A stretch of DNA of 64,000 nucleotides from contig NZ_CP017659.1 in the NCBI RefSeq assembly GCF_015326965.1, positions 5,832,001-5,896,000 of the forward strand. Direction: 5' to 3'. The DNA is from Paenibacillus sp. JZ16. Lineage in GTDB: Bacteria; Bacillota; Bacilli; Paenibacillales; Paenibacillaceae. Below, in pieces: positions 35,341-44,078 of this stretch. Every line of letters starts with the position of its first letter. Position 1 is the stretch's first letter. Below the pieces are notes generated by a model. It made no database searches. It had not been told where the DNA came from and saw only the letters and a list, made by a program, of their open reading frames with translations. Both the position numbers and the translations under genes were made by a program.

Positions 35341-36096
35341 TTATTTCGTGCGCCCATAATGCTTTCCGTAAGAGAGAACCTTATGGTACAGACTCCGATC
35401 CTTTAACGTTTTGAGCGGATAAATTTGCGGTCTGGTGTTCACCTCGAGAATCCATGGTCTGCCATTGGAATCCACAGCTACATCGAGTCCCAGCTCTTTG
35501 AAACCGCGATAATGGCGGTCGAAGTTTTTGCCAACGGCCACGCCAAGTCCTTTGAGCTCGGACTCCAGCTGCTGGGTGAAGGCCGAGTTGAAATTGGTGC
35601 CGCTCATCGTTTTGCGGAACGTTCCAATGGTGCCGCCTTGATTATAATTGGTTGCGACTTTGTTAGGGTTGCCGACTTTGGTGAATAAGGCGGTGCTCAC
35701 CCAGGCTCCCTGCTTAGTCTTCTGGACCATCACCCGGATATCGAATGGCTTGCCATTGCTTTTGGCCAAACGAATTCCTTTTTGCAGCAGGTAGGGTCTG
35801 CTCCCGGCAAAGCGGTTCAGATCACGGTACAATTGAGATGAGCTGGAGTACGACGTTTTCTTGGTATTCAGCTGGCTCTGGTAGCCCCCGTCCGTTTTGC
35901 GGATTCGGACGATGTTTACACCGCCTGAACCATCCGTAGGTTTGAAGAAAACCGTGGTGTAGTCCGCCAGCATAGCGTTCAGGTTTTTTTTGCTGAACGG
36001 CAATGTGTGCGGTACGTATTGTCTGAAATAAGAATCTTCGTTTAACCATTTCGTTTTCTTCCATTTGCTCTTGATGGTACTGCTTTTATATTTCAT
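35341..36096 (-). CDS. YheC/YheD-family ATP-grasp protein (spore coat-associated)
   Basis: A protein of about 251 aa from the ATG at 36096 (after GAGAGGTGAG); a GTG five codons upstream is possible. The ATP-grasp core is visible: FFKPTDGSGGVNIVRI (about residue 50), RPYLLQKGI, DIRVMVQK and the metal-binding end WILEVNTRPQIYP. It resembles YheC and YheD, endospore coat-associated proteins of Bacillus, but is shorter since their N-terminal region is absent. The basic N-terminus may bind spore material. The reaction is not known. Confidence 0.87.
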   Translation of the reverse strand: MKYKSSTIKSKWKKTKWLNEDSYFRQYVPHTLPFSKKNLNAMLADYTTVFFKPTDGSGGVNIVRIRKTDGGYQSQLNTKKTSYSSSSQLYRDLNRFAGSRPYLLQKGIRLAKSNGKPFDIRVMVQKTKQGAWVSTALFTKVGNPNKVATNYNQGGTIGTFRKTMSGTNFNSAFTQQLESELKGLGVAVGKNFDRHYRGFKELGLDVAVDSNGRPWILEVNTRPQIYPLKTLKDRSLYHKVLSYGKHYGRTK

Positions 36097-36309
36097 AGTT
36101 AAGAGGCTCACCTCTCTCTTTTTTGTTCAGCATATGCCGAAAAAGTAGAGCAAGCCTCCACGTTGGCCTTGAACCAAGCTATGTACTTGAAAGAATTTTT
36201 TTATCGAAAATAATAAGATGATAAATAAGACTGCTGCGACTGGATTGAACAGGGAAACATCATCTACTATAATCAAATAGATCTGATGAAAGAAGGAGAG
36301 AATTTCCAG

Positions 36310-36675
36310 GTGCGAAGCCCACTCATTGCTTACTGTCTTTCCAAGAAAGCTGCATCCGAAGACTATCCGTTCGGACCGCTTCCGATCGTCATGAAAGTCG
36401 GGGGCAAAATGTTTGCCCTGATTACCACAATCGCAGGAGAGAAGGTCAGCCATATATCCCTGAAATGCGATCCGGTGATCGCAGAGAATTTGCGTCAGCA
36501 GCATGACGCGGTGCAGCCCGGATATCATCTCAACAAGAAACATTGGAATACGGTTGCCGTGGACGGTTCCTTAACGGAAGCGGACCTGCACGATATGATT
36601 GATCATTCCTATGATTTGGTGCTCAAGAGCTTACCTAAAGCTCAGCGCGTTGCAATCGCTCAGCGGCTGGTCTGA
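36310..36675 (+). CDS. MmcQ/YjbR-family DNA-binding-like protein
   Basis: A protein of about 121 aa. The GTG at 36310 follows AAGGAGAG; an ATG eight codons upstream (36286) has no good ribosome site, so the GTG is preferred. Typical YjbR stretches are DYPFGPLPIVMKVGGKMFAL, ISLKCDP, QPGYHLNKKHWNTVAV and DHSYDLVLKSLPK. The fold is CyaY/double wing and proposed to bind DNA, but function is unproved. It converges with the chitinase gene. Confidence 0.83.
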   Translation: MRSPLIAYCLSKKAASEDYPFGPLPIVMKVGGKMFALITTIAGEKVSHISLKCDPVIAENLRQQHDAVQPGYHLNKKHWNTVAVDGSLTEADLHDMIDHSYDLVLKSLPKAQRVAIAQRLV

Positions 36676-36691
36676 AGCCTGCTGAAATGAT

Positions 36692-36748
36692 TCATCGCCC
36701 TGTGGCAGAGTGGAGGCAGGAAAACATCCATTTGCCAGAGGGCGATGA
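36692..36748. terminator. Large inverted repeat between converging genes
   Basis: Arms at 36692-36707 and 36733-36748 (TCATCGCCCT and AGGGCGATGA, plus TGGCA and TGCCA) pair over 16 positions with one mismatch. There is no T run on either side, so it may act as a weak bidirectional terminator or mRNA end-stabiliser. Confidence 0.5.
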
Positions 36749-36799
36749 TTAGAGGATACCATCAAACCTGTTCCAACCTATCCGCAGGAAGGTTTCGTA

Positions 36800-38074
36800 T
36801 CAGAATGGTCTCATTCCCAACGTATCTATTTTCTCTCCGGTAATATCAACGCCCATACGGCTTGTAATATCGCGGTAATGGCCGGCGCGCCGCTGCACCG
36901 GGCTGCCCTCGGTTTCACCGAGGTTGGCTTCCAGGCCGTTCAAGACCATTACGGTCGTACCGAAGCCGGGATCGCCAAGCCCTCTGAACTTCTCGAGCGG
37001 GGAAGGCTTCCATCTGCCAACCATGACGTCGTGGGCGGAAGGCTTCGGGTCTTGCGGCGTCATCCAGAACAGGATGGCGGTCATGTAGCCGATCTTACCG
37101 TCAGCGGCAACGATCTCCGGATGGTCCAGCAGCACGCTTTTGTCTCCATAGATGATGGAACTGAACAGGCCGTAGTTAAAGTTCCAGCTGAGCATGATCG
37201 GTCCCCGTCCATAATAGCGTTTGTCTGGTGTTCCGGGATACAGCTCAGCGCTGGCAGGATCGACGAAGGCGTCTTTATTAACGCCAGTCCGGCCGGCGAT
37301 GTTCTCGTTCCAGAACAAACCCCAACGGAGCGGTCCTCTCGGGGCGGTAGCCCAGCCTCCGCCCGTCTCGTGGGACAGATTGGCGAGGAAGGCTGCCAGT
37401 TCGCGCTTACGGTCCTTCTTGACCCCTTCCTTCAGGAAAGTGCCGCCATCAATGATAACGGTTTCAATCGTTTTGTTAAGGTTCTCAGACGAATGGAAGT
37501 CAGCTGAACGCACAACGAGTGTTTCAACGCGGGCGTCCTTGTCTAATCGGTAAATCTCCTGTGCGGAAGGAGTTCCTTGCCGCGTGCTGATCTTGATCTT
37601 AAGATTGGACACCTCCGCGACCGCGTTGATGAGATTATCGTATGAGAAATAGTCCGTCTGATCGGCTTTGTAGTATTCTTTGCCACTGGCGACTTTAAAC
37701 CATTCCGCCGAACCCAGCCGATAAGGGAACAACGCCTCGAAATCTTCCTCTGATAGCAGCGCTTTAACGGCTGCAATCACCTTCTCCGGAGTGTAATCCG
37801 GATCGAGGCCGTCCCAGTTCTGGTCGATCTCCTTGCGGCTAATCAGCCTATGCTCCCCGATCACCAGGGAATCGATTGGATTCTCCGTGATTTGTGCTGG
37901 AGCCGAGGTGCCGGATCTAGTACTGGCTGCCGAATGAGTGGAAGATGCATCGGCTTGGGGCGCTTCATCGGCTGCAAAGGCATGAAGCGGGGGCATGAGG
38001 AGGGCAGCGCCGAGCGCTGCAATCATACTTCGCTGGATCATCTTGCGAGATAACGGATATTTCCACACGGTCAT
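36800..38074 (-). CDS. Secreted GH19 chitinase
   Basis: A protein of about 424 aa from the ATG at 38074, which lies 7 bp after AGGAGA; an ATG two codons before overlaps that site. The N-terminus is a signal peptide (ALGAALLMPPLHAFAADE). After a Ser/Ala-rich linker the GH19 domain begins near residue 200. AAFLANLSHETGGG contains the catalytic Glu. YYGRGPIMLSWNFNYGLFSS is the GH19 signature and NIAGRTGVNKDAF a loop. GH19 enzymes cleave chitin by an inverting mechanism. A segment of about 100 residues with no family match precedes the catalytic domain. It is monocistronic. Confidence 0.92.
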   Translation of the reverse strand: MTVWKYPLSRKMIQRSMIAALGAALLMPPLHAFAADEAPQADASSTHSAASTRSGTSAPAQITENPIDSLVIGEHRLISRKEIDQNWDGLDPDYTPEKVIAAVKALLSEEDFEALFPYRLGSAEWFKVASGKEYYKADQTDYFSYDNLINAVAEVSNLKIKISTRQGTPSAQEIYRLDKDARVETLVVRSADFHSSENLNKTIETVIIDGGTFLKEGVKKDRKRELAAFLANLSHETGGGWATAPRGPLRWGLFWNENIAGRTGVNKDAFVDPASAELYPGTPDKRYYGRGPIMLSWNFNYGLFSSIIYGDKSVLLDHPEIVAADGKIGYMTAILFWMTPQDPKPSAHDVMVGRWKPSPLEKFRGLGDPGFGTTVMVLNGLEANLGETEGSPVQRRAGHYRDITSRMGVDITGEKIDTLGMRPF

Positions 38075-38474
38075 ACACATTCTCCTCTGCATCATTGGGA
38101 TTGGATTACACTGCCATCATATATACGGTATGTTTTTTTGTACATAGTCAGGAATTCCCACGATGTAACGCACAGTTGACACTGAAGGGAATCTCTGGCG
38201 GGACCAAGCCGGGGGAAATATGACGATAGGCAGGGGATATGCTGTGGAATGGCCAAGGATGCCGTCGAAGTTCGAATACCGGCATTCGCAGCGCCCTCCA
38301 ACTTGATGACTAGTTTTTTCACGTGAAAACATTATAATGTTATTATGTTTTTGATTCTATGAATCTATGATTCTAATGAAAGGATCCTTCACTTCATTTT
38401 GTTCTGTTCATTTGCGTAATTTCATATATATATTAGAGATTCATCATCTTATAGACGAAGAAGGGTTAACTGAC
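38075..38474. other. Intergenic region between chitinase and MATE genes
   Basis: These 400 bases separate two divergent genes. A minus-strand ORF of 76 codons (38092-38322) has no ribosome site and does not look coding. The one clear structure is a pair of adjoining palindromes at 38316-38341. The stretch from about 38370 to 38474 is in frame with the MATE gene but lacks a ribosome site before the upstream ATGs. Confidence 0.6.
38316..38341. promoter_or_regulatory. Adjoining palindromes upstream of the MATE gene
   Basis: TTTTCACGTGAAAA (38316-38329) and AACATTATAATGTT (38328-38341) are both perfect palindromes and share two bases. The second contains TATAAT, a possible -10 box. This layout suggests a regulated promoter for the exporter. 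Confidence 0.5.
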
Positions 38475-39827
38475 ATGAGTTTATTTGTTCGCGAAAAAGG
38501 GTTCTACAAAAGTTTTTTCTGGCTGACGCTTGTCATCGGGATGCAGAACCTGATATCGGTCGGCGTGAATTTGTCGGACAACGTCATGCTGGGAGGATAC
38601 AGTGAATCGGCGCTATCGGGCGTTGCCCTCGCGAACCAGATCCAATTCCTGCTGCACATGCTGGTTTTGGGCGTATGCGAAGGATTGGTCATCATGTCAT
38701 CCAGATTCTGGGGTGCGAAGGATTTAGGCTCGATCAAAAAAGCGGCAAGCATCGGCATGCGCATGGCGATCTTCCTCAGTATTGTGTTATGGATAATCGT
38801 GTTCTTTTTCCCGCATGAGGTATTGTCTTTGTTTACGAAGGAAGAGAATGTCATCGCCGCCGGCGTGGACTATTTACGAATCATCTGTTTCTCTTATATC
38901 TTCTTTGCCGTCACCAATTCCTTGCTGGCTTCACTGCGAAGCGTGGAAACGGTAAAAATCGGCTTTGTGGTATCATTATCGACCTTGATAATCAACATCT
39001 GCCTGAACTATATCCTCATCTACGGGTATTTGGGTTTCCCTGAACTGGGCGTGGCCGGATCGGCAATCGCTACCCTGACGGCAAGAATCATTGAATGTGT
39101 GATCGTCATCGTTTATATTAAGCGGTTCGACCGTAAAATCTTGTTAAAAATGCAGGATTTCCTGCAGTTCGATATGGAGCTCTTCAAACAGTACATTCGC
39201 GTTGGCTCCCCGATTCTGATGTCCAACACGATATGGGGGCTTGCCATGGCGGCACAAACCGCCATCCTGGGGCATATGGGAGAATCGGCGATCGCCGCCA
39301 ACAGCATTGCCACAACGATTTTCCAGATGGTGACAGTCATCGTATACGCTTCGGCCAGCGCAACGGCTGTGCTGATTGGGAAGACCATCGGAGAAGGTTT
39401 GATGGACAAAATCATATCCTATGCCAAAACGCTGCAGATTCTGTATATCCTTCTTGGCTTGCTGACGGGCGCCGTGCTGTTTGTGATTAAGGATTTCGTG
39501 CTGGGCTTCTACTCCATTTCCGATGAGGCGAAGACACTCGCGCTGCATTTCATGACGGTGTTGTCGATCACCGTCGTCGGAACGGCTTATCAGATGCCGG
39601 CATTGACGGGCATTGTGCGAAGCGGGGGAGACACCCGCTTTGTGCTCTACAATGATTTGATTTTTATGTGGCTGATCGTGCTACCCTCATCGGCATTATG
39701 CGCGTTTGTATTCCACTTACCACCGCTCGCCATATTCATTTGCTTGAAGTCCGATCAGATTCTGAAGTGTTTTGTGGCGATCGTGAAGGTCAACCGATTC
39801 AAATGGATACGATCCTTCAGTTCATGA
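38475..39827 (+). CDS. MATE-family efflux transporter
   Basis: A protein of 450 aa from the ATG at 38475 (after AGAAGGGTTAAC); earlier in-frame ATGs lack a ribosome site. It has twelve hydrophobic segments in two halves, with the MATE pattern at the start (VIGMQNLISVGVNLSDNVML) and in the middle (PILMSNTIWGLAMAAQTAIL). The family exports cationic drugs and metabolites using sodium or proton gradients. A palindromic promoter region upstream points to local regulation; no regulator gene is adjacent. Confidence 0.91.
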   Translation: MSLFVREKGFYKSFFWLTLVIGMQNLISVGVNLSDNVMLGGYSESALSGVALANQIQFLLHMLVLGVCEGLVIMSSRFWGAKDLGSIKKAASIGMRMAIFLSIVLWIIVFFFPHEVLSLFTKEENVIAAGVDYLRIICFSYIFFAVTNSLLASLRSVETVKIGFVVSLSTLIINICLNYILIYGYLGFPELGVAGSAIATLTARIIECVIVIVYIKRFDRKILLKMQDFLQFDMELFKQYIRVGSPILMSNTIWGLAMAAQTAILGHMGESAIAANSIATTIFQMVTVIVYASASATAVLIGKTIGEGLMDKIISYAKTLQILYILLGLLTGAVLFVIKDFVLGFYSISDEAKTLALHFMTVLSITVVGTAYQMPALTGIVRSGGDTRFVLYNDLIFMWLIVLPSSALCAFVFHLPPLAIFICLKSDQILKCFVAIVKVNRFKWIRSFSS

Positions 39828-39867
39828 TGGGTAGACGGCAGTCATAAGATAAGGAAATCCATAGAGT

Positions 39868-39899
39868 AAAAAAACCTCGGGAATGTGTATCCCTGGGTT
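39868..39899 (-). terminator. Minus-strand terminator-like hairpin
   Basis: AACC-TC-GGGA and TCCC-TG-GGTT pair with a two-base internal mismatch. Seven T residues follow on the minus strand. No minus-strand gene is recognised upstream of it. Confidence 0.45.
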
Positions 39900-40107
39900 G
39901 AGTGCAATGAATGAGATGGAATCAGCTGCTGTCCTTTCATCTTTCAAAGACCGTGGTGAAGCGGCAGTCATGCTGCAGCGATTATTGAGAGCGGCAGAGC
40001 TGATCGATTGATCGCCAAACAAAGATTTTCCTTAATAATGGAGGAAGGTTCGAGAAGCATCTCACATGTTGCTTGCTTCATCTAAATAGAAATCAAGTTT
40101 TTAAAAG

Positions 40108-40132
40108 TATGCCATCAGGCATCCTTTTTTTT
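40108..40132 (+). terminator. Weak terminator-like hairpin
   Basis: ATGCC and GGCAT form a 5-bp stem with a 4-base loop, followed by CC and a run of eight T. It may end read-through from the MATE gene. Confidence 0.45.
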
Positions 40133-40219
40133 GCAGGTATGTTTGCAGGATACCGAGAATTTGAAAATAATGCGTTTTCATCCTGATCCCTGTCGAAAAC
40201 GTTTGATCAAATGTTGGCA

Positions 40220-40264
40220 AATTCCGAACATTATCGACAATTGGATAAGGTAATGTTCTGTGAT
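40220..40264 (+). promoter_or_regulatory. PurBox-like pair (PurR operator candidate)
   Basis: AATTCCGAACATT (40220-40232) fits the Bacillus PurBox consensus AWWWCCGAACWWT at every position. AATGTTCTGTGAT (40252-40264) is an inverted copy with two mismatches. The gap is 19 bp, slightly more than the usual 16-17. The pair lies about 70 bp upstream of the -35 box of a purine nucleoside transport operon. Confidence 0.65.
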
Positions 40265-40333
40265 ATCCGCAGTTTTCCACCAAATTTTTGCTAAAAAACA
40301 CATTAAACTACATAAAACGCTAAAATTTTTGTT

Positions 40334-40362
40334 TTGACATCTGCTTGTCTATACCATAGGAT
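40334..40362 (+). promoter_or_regulatory. SigA-type promoter of the nucleoside transport operon
   Basis: TTGACA (40334-40339) and TAGGAT (40357-40362) are separated by 17 bp. It lies 43 bp before the start of the first gene. Confidence 0.8.
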
Positions 40363-40404
40363 AATAGTATAAAAAGTGCTCACTTAGGAGGATAAGGTCA
40401 GGAA

Positions 40405-41448
40405 ATGAAAAAGACATGGTCAATTCTATTAACACTCGTATTATCCGTTGGATTGCTTGCAGGTTGCGGCAATGATGATAAGTCTACTGACAGTGGTGCA
40501 GCTAATGGCGGTTCTGAAGGATCTCAAGATAAGAAACGCATTGCACTTGTTCTCCCCGAGAAGATCGGCGTGAATCCTTTCTTTGCATTGATGGACGAAG
40601 GATTGCAGAAGGCTGCTGCCGATTTCAATGTCGAAGTGAAGACGATTGAATCGACAGACCCGGCTTCGATTGAGCAAAACCTGCGTACGGCGGTTGCCGA
40701 AAAATATGATTTGATTATTACATCCACCTTCCAGATGGAAGATGCACTGAAGAAGGTTGCACCGGAGAATCCGGACGTGCCTTTTGCCATTATCGATACG
40801 GTAGTGGATTTGCCGAATGTCCGCAGCGTCGTATTCCGTGAACATGAAGCAGCTTACCTGCTTGGTGCAGCAGCTGGATTGGCTACGAAGACCAACAAGG
40901 TTGGCAACGTGGTTGCAGACGACATTCCTATTATGCATAAATATATGACCGGCTTTGCAGAAGGTGCAAAATCGGTAAACCCTAACGTTGAAATTTTCGT
41001 TAACTACGTCGGCGGTTTCACAGATCCGGCTAAAGCGAAGGAACTCGCGCTCCTGCAGAACTCCAAAGGTGCCGATTTCGTTGCAGGCCTTTCCGCTGTT
41101 GGTGATTTGGGCGTATTCGAAGCCGCGAAAGAGAAAGGCTTCTACGCTTCAGGACAAGACACGGATAACACGGGCACGGATCCCGAGCACGTTGTGCTCG
41201 CTCAATTAAAAGGTACAGACGCTGTTGTCTACGAAACGGTTAAAGACTTTGCAGAAGACAAATACTCATTCGATATTCGTGATTACGGACTGAAAGAAGG
41301 CGGCGTGGGTCTTACTTACGTTACGCATGAGAGCAAAACACCGCTTAACCCATTCATTGGACAAGACATCGTGGATCAGCTTAAGGTGATTTCCGACGAT
41401 ATTATCGCCGGAAAGATTAAAGTAACCAACGCATTGGAACAAAATTAG
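40405..41448 (+). CDS. nupN: BMP-family nucleoside-binding lipoprotein
   Basis: A protein of 347 aa with a lipoprotein signal peptide and the lipobox LLAGC (Cys at about residue 22), then a low-complexity linker and a PnrA/BmpA-like binding domain (IALVLPEKIGVNPFFALMDE, PFAIIDTVVDLPN, GNVVADDIPIMHKYMTGFAEG). It captures purine nucleosides outside the membrane and hands them to the permeases that follow. It is first in an operon with the same order as B. subtilis nupNOPQ. GGAGG precedes the ATG. The start of the binding domain and its full length are normal. Confidence 0.9.
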   Translation: MKKTWSILLTLVLSVGLLAGCGNDDKSTDSGAANGGSEGSQDKKRIALVLPEKIGVNPFFALMDEGLQKAAADFNVEVKTIESTDPASIEQNLRTAVAEKYDLIITSTFQMEDALKKVAPENPDVPFAIIDTVVDLPNVRSVVFREHEAAYLLGAAAGLATKTNKVGNVVADDIPIMHKYMTGFAEGAKSVNPNVEIFVNYVGGFTDPAKAKELALLQNSKGADFVAGLSAVGDLGVFEAAKEKGFYASGQDTDNTGTDPEHVVLAQLKGTDAVVYETVKDFAEDKYSFDIRDYGLKEGGVGLTYVTHESKTPLNPFIGQDIVDQLKVISDDIIAGKIKVTNALEQN

Positions 41449-41458
41449 TTCTCACCTG

Positions 41459-41488
41459 GACCGGCTGCACATGAGCAGTCGGTCTTTC
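41459..41488 (+). terminator. Intra-operon hairpin after the binding-protein gene
   Basis: GACCGGCTGC and GCAGTCGGTC form a 10-bp stem (one G-T pair) with a 6-base loop and a short TTTC tail. It lies between the binding protein and ATPase genes, a usual place for partial termination that keeps binding protein in excess. Confidence 0.6.
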
Positions 41489-41517
41489 ATTCAGAAGCGA
41501 AAGGAAGGCATGACTCG

Positions 41518-43011
41518 ATGCTACTCCAGATGGACAATATTACGAAAAAGTATGGCGAGTTCAGCGCAAACCGCGGCATTGATTTTTCGCTGCGCGCGGG
41601 TGAGGTTCATGCGATTGTCGGGGAGAATGGTGCAGGCAAAACGACGCTGATGCGGATATTGTACGGGATGGAGCAGCCAACCTCGGGTACGATTCGGCTG
41701 AATGGCAAGGAAGTTTCGTTTGCAAGCCCGCTTGACGCGATTAAAGGCGGAATCGGCATGGTGCACCAGCACTTCATGCTGTTTCCTACGTTTACGATCG
41801 CCGAGAACATCGTGATCGGCAATGAGCCGGGCTCAGGTGCAGGGTTTGACCGCAATCAAGCCGTAAAGATCGTGGAAGGACTCTGCGAAAAATACGGCAT
41901 GAAAGTGGACCCGCGCGCCACCGTTAGCAGCAGCGCCCCCGGCGTGCAGCAGCGGGTTGAAATATTGAAGGTGCTGTATCAGGGCGCCGAGATCATTATA
42001 TTGGATGAGCCAACAGGCGTGTTGACGCCGCTTGAGGTGCAGGAGCTTCTGGATGCCATTAAACAGCTCTCCAAACAGGGAAAGAGCTTTATTCTGATCA
42101 GTCATAAGCTGAACGAGGTCCTTGATGTGGCTGATCGCATCACGGTGCTCCGTGACGGCGCCGTCACAGGCGTAGTGGAGAAGGGGAATACCGATGCCCA
42201 TGAGCTTTCCCGACTCATGGTCGGCCGTGAGCTCATGGAGCTGGATCGTAAGCCGGTCACGCCGGGCGAGAAGGTGCTGGAAGTATCGGATGTTTCAATC
42301 CGCGGTACGAAAGGAAAGCCGGTTCTGGACGGCGTCAATATGGACGTCCGTGCGGGTGAGGTTGTCGGGATTGCCGGTATTTCCGGCAACGGGCAGTCCG
42401 AACTGCTTCAGGTGATCTCCGGTCTGGCTCAGCCGGACAGCGGGCGAATTGCCGTTTCGGGCAAGGACGTAACCGGCATGTCGACAAGAGAAATACGGGA
42501 GCACGGATTAGCTCATATTCCCGAGGATCGGTATGTGTGGGGGGCGAATCGCATTGCAACCGTTATGGATACCGGGCTTATGGGTCACCATCGCCGCTTG
42601 CAGAAGGGCGGCTTCCTCAATCTGAAGGACATTCGTAAGCTGGTTTCCGGATGGGTTCAGAAGTTCTCGATCAAGACGGGCTCCCTGGAGACCAGCACGC
42701 AGTATTTATCCGGCGGCAATCTGCAGAAGCTGATCGTCGCACGGGAACTGGAGCAGGGAACTCCGTTCCTGATCGCAGCCGAACCGACGCGCGGCGTTGA
42801 CATCGGGGCCATGGAGACGATTCATAGCGAACTGCTCAAGCGGCGCGAAGAGGGCACGGGAATTTTGCTCGTATCGTCGGAATTAACGGAAATCTTGAAG
42901 CTGTCCGACCGCATTCTGGTTATGTTTGAAGGCCGGATCGCGGGCGAGCTGTCGGCGAAGGAAGCGACAGAGGAGAAATTGGGACTGCTGATGGCGGGAG
43001 GAACCTTGTAA
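41518..43011 (+). CDS. nupO: Nucleoside ABC transporter ATPase (two ABC domains)
   Basis: A protein of 497 aa with two fused ATPase domains as in sugar and nucleoside importers of the RbsA/NupO type. The first has Walker A GENGAGKTTLMRI (about residue 37) and Walker B IIILDEPTGVLTP (about 160). The second has a degenerate Walker A (GISGNGQSELLQVI, about 290) and the signature LSGGNLQKLIVARELEQ near 400. It energises import of purine nucleosides. The stop overlaps the next gene's start. GAAAGGAAGG precedes the ATG. Confidence 0.93.
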   Translation: MLLQMDNITKKYGEFSANRGIDFSLRAGEVHAIVGENGAGKTTLMRILYGMEQPTSGTIRLNGKEVSFASPLDAIKGGIGMVHQHFMLFPTFTIAENIVIGNEPGSGAGFDRNQAVKIVEGLCEKYGMKVDPRATVSSSAPGVQQRVEILKVLYQGAEIIILDEPTGVLTPLEVQELLDAIKQLSKQGKSFILISHKLNEVLDVADRITVLRDGAVTGVVEKGNTDAHELSRLMVGRELMELDRKPVTPGEKVLEVSDVSIRGTKGKPVLDGVNMDVRAGEVVGIAGISGNGQSELLQVISGLAQPDSGRIAVSGKDVTGMSTREIREHGLAHIPEDRYVWGANRIATVMDTGLMGHHRRLQKGGFLNLKDIRKLVSGWVQKFSIKTGSLETSTQYLSGGNLQKLIVARELEQGTPFLIAAEPTRGVDIGAMETIHSELLKRREEGTGILLVSSELTEILKLSDRILVMFEGRIAGELSAKEATEEKLGLLMAGGTL

Positions 43012-44078
43012 TGAATAAATGGACAAAATTTACGCTTCCGCTGCTCCAGCCGATCGCCGCCATCATTGTGGGGCTGCTCGCCGGTGCCATTGCCATCATG
43101 ATTGCCGGCGGCGATATCCTGCAGACTTACGCGGAGATGTGGAAGGGTGCCTTCGGCGGCATGTATTTCTTCACGAATACGCTATCCCGGGCGACCCCGA
43201 TCATTCTGATCGGTCTGGGTGCGGCGTTTGCCTTCCGTGCAGGTTTCTTTAACCTTGGCGCGGAAGGTCAGATGGTGTTTGGCGCACTCGCTGCCGCATT
43301 GGTCGGATTGTACATGCCGGGTCCCGGCTGGCTGGTGTGCATCGTTGCGATTCTTGCCGGTGTTATCGCAGGTGGATTATGGTCGGTGATGGCCGGTTAT
43401 TTTGATGCCCGGTTCCGGGTGAACCTGCTGATCTCCACGCTGCTGCTGAACTATGTGGCGGTATTGTTTGCAGGCTATCTGGTTGCCTATCCGCTGAAAG
43501 ACCGTTCGGGCTCGGCTGCGATGGCGCAATCCGAAATGCTGGATAACAGCGTGTGGCTGCCAAAGCTGATTTCCGGCATGCCGCTGCATGTAGGATTTGT
43601 GCTCGCGGTGCTGGCTGCGTTGATTATATTCGTTCTGCTGAAGCGCTCCGTGATTGGTTACGAGGTGCGGATGCTTGGCGGCAACCCGCTGTTTGCCCTG
43701 TTTGGGGGCGTTAAACGCGGTCCCATGATGCTTGGGGCCATGTTCTTCAGCGGCGGCTTGGCCGGACTTGGCGGCGCCGTTGAAATTCTGGGCTCCCAGT
43801 ATCGTTATATCGATGGTGCATTATCTACGGCCGACTATGCCTGGACGGGCATTATGGCTGCATTGTTGGCAGGATCGCATCCGATCGGCACGCTGATTGC
43901 ATCGATCTTTTTGGCCGCGCTGCAGACAGGCGGTATGGGCGTGGAACGGAATACGGAAGTGCCGCTTGAGGTAGGAGCGATCATCCAAGCCGTGCTGATT
44001 CTCTTTATATCCGCCCGATTCACATACAGCTTCCTGAAGCGCAGAAAGGGGAACAAATCCGATGGAACAGCTGTTTGA
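43011..44078 (+). CDS. nupP: Nucleoside ABC transporter permease 1
   Basis: A protein of 355 aa with about ten hydrophobic segments in the BPD_transp_2 pattern. Recognisable pieces are IILIGLGAAFAFRAGFFNLGAEGQMV and ADYAWTGIMAALLAGSHPIG. Its ATG overlaps the ATPase stop and its end overlaps the next permease by 17 bp, so the three are co-translated. It forms the membrane channel with the next protein. Confidence 0.92.
   Translation: MNKWTKFTLPLLQPIAAIIVGLLAGAIAIMIAGGDILQTYAEMWKGAFGGMYFFTNTLSRATPIILIGLGAAFAFRAGFFNLGAEGQMVFGALAAALVGLYMPGPGWLVCIVAILAGVIAGGLWSVMAGYFDARFRVNLLISTLLLNYVAVLFAGYLVAYPLKDRSGSAAMAQSEMLDNSVWLPKLISGMPLHVGFVLAVLAALIIFVLLKRSVIGYEVRMLGGNPLFALFGGVKRGPMMLGAMFFSGGLAGLGGAVEILGSQYRYIDGALSTADYAWTGIMAALLAGSHPIGTLIASIFLAALQTGGMGVERNTEVPLEVGAIIQAVLILFISARFTYSFLKRRKGNKSDGTAV

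Larger units (their letters stand above)
39828..40404. other. Long intergenic region before the nucleoside transport operon
   Basis: 577 bases without a convincing gene. It holds a short plus-strand ORF of 34 codons at 39907-40011 (no ribosome site), a hairpin with a T run on the minus strand (39868-39899), a hairpin with a T run on the plus strand (40108-40132), the PurBox-like pair (40220-40264) and the nup promoter (40334-40362). Confidence 0.6.

Noticed and set aside
38092..38322. Minus-strand ORF of 76 codons starting MKKL
   Set aside because: There is no ribosome site; a TATAAT box within a palindrome lies directly before the start codon, and the composition is not protein-like.
39907..40011. 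Plus-strand ORF of 34 codons after the MATE gene
   Set aside because: It reads somewhat like protein, but no ribosome site is seen and no family is recognised, so it is mentioned only as part of the intergenic region.
40265..40404. Purine riboswitch before the nup operon
   Set aside because: The conserved junction sequences of a purine aptamer are not present; the PurBox pair explains purine control better.
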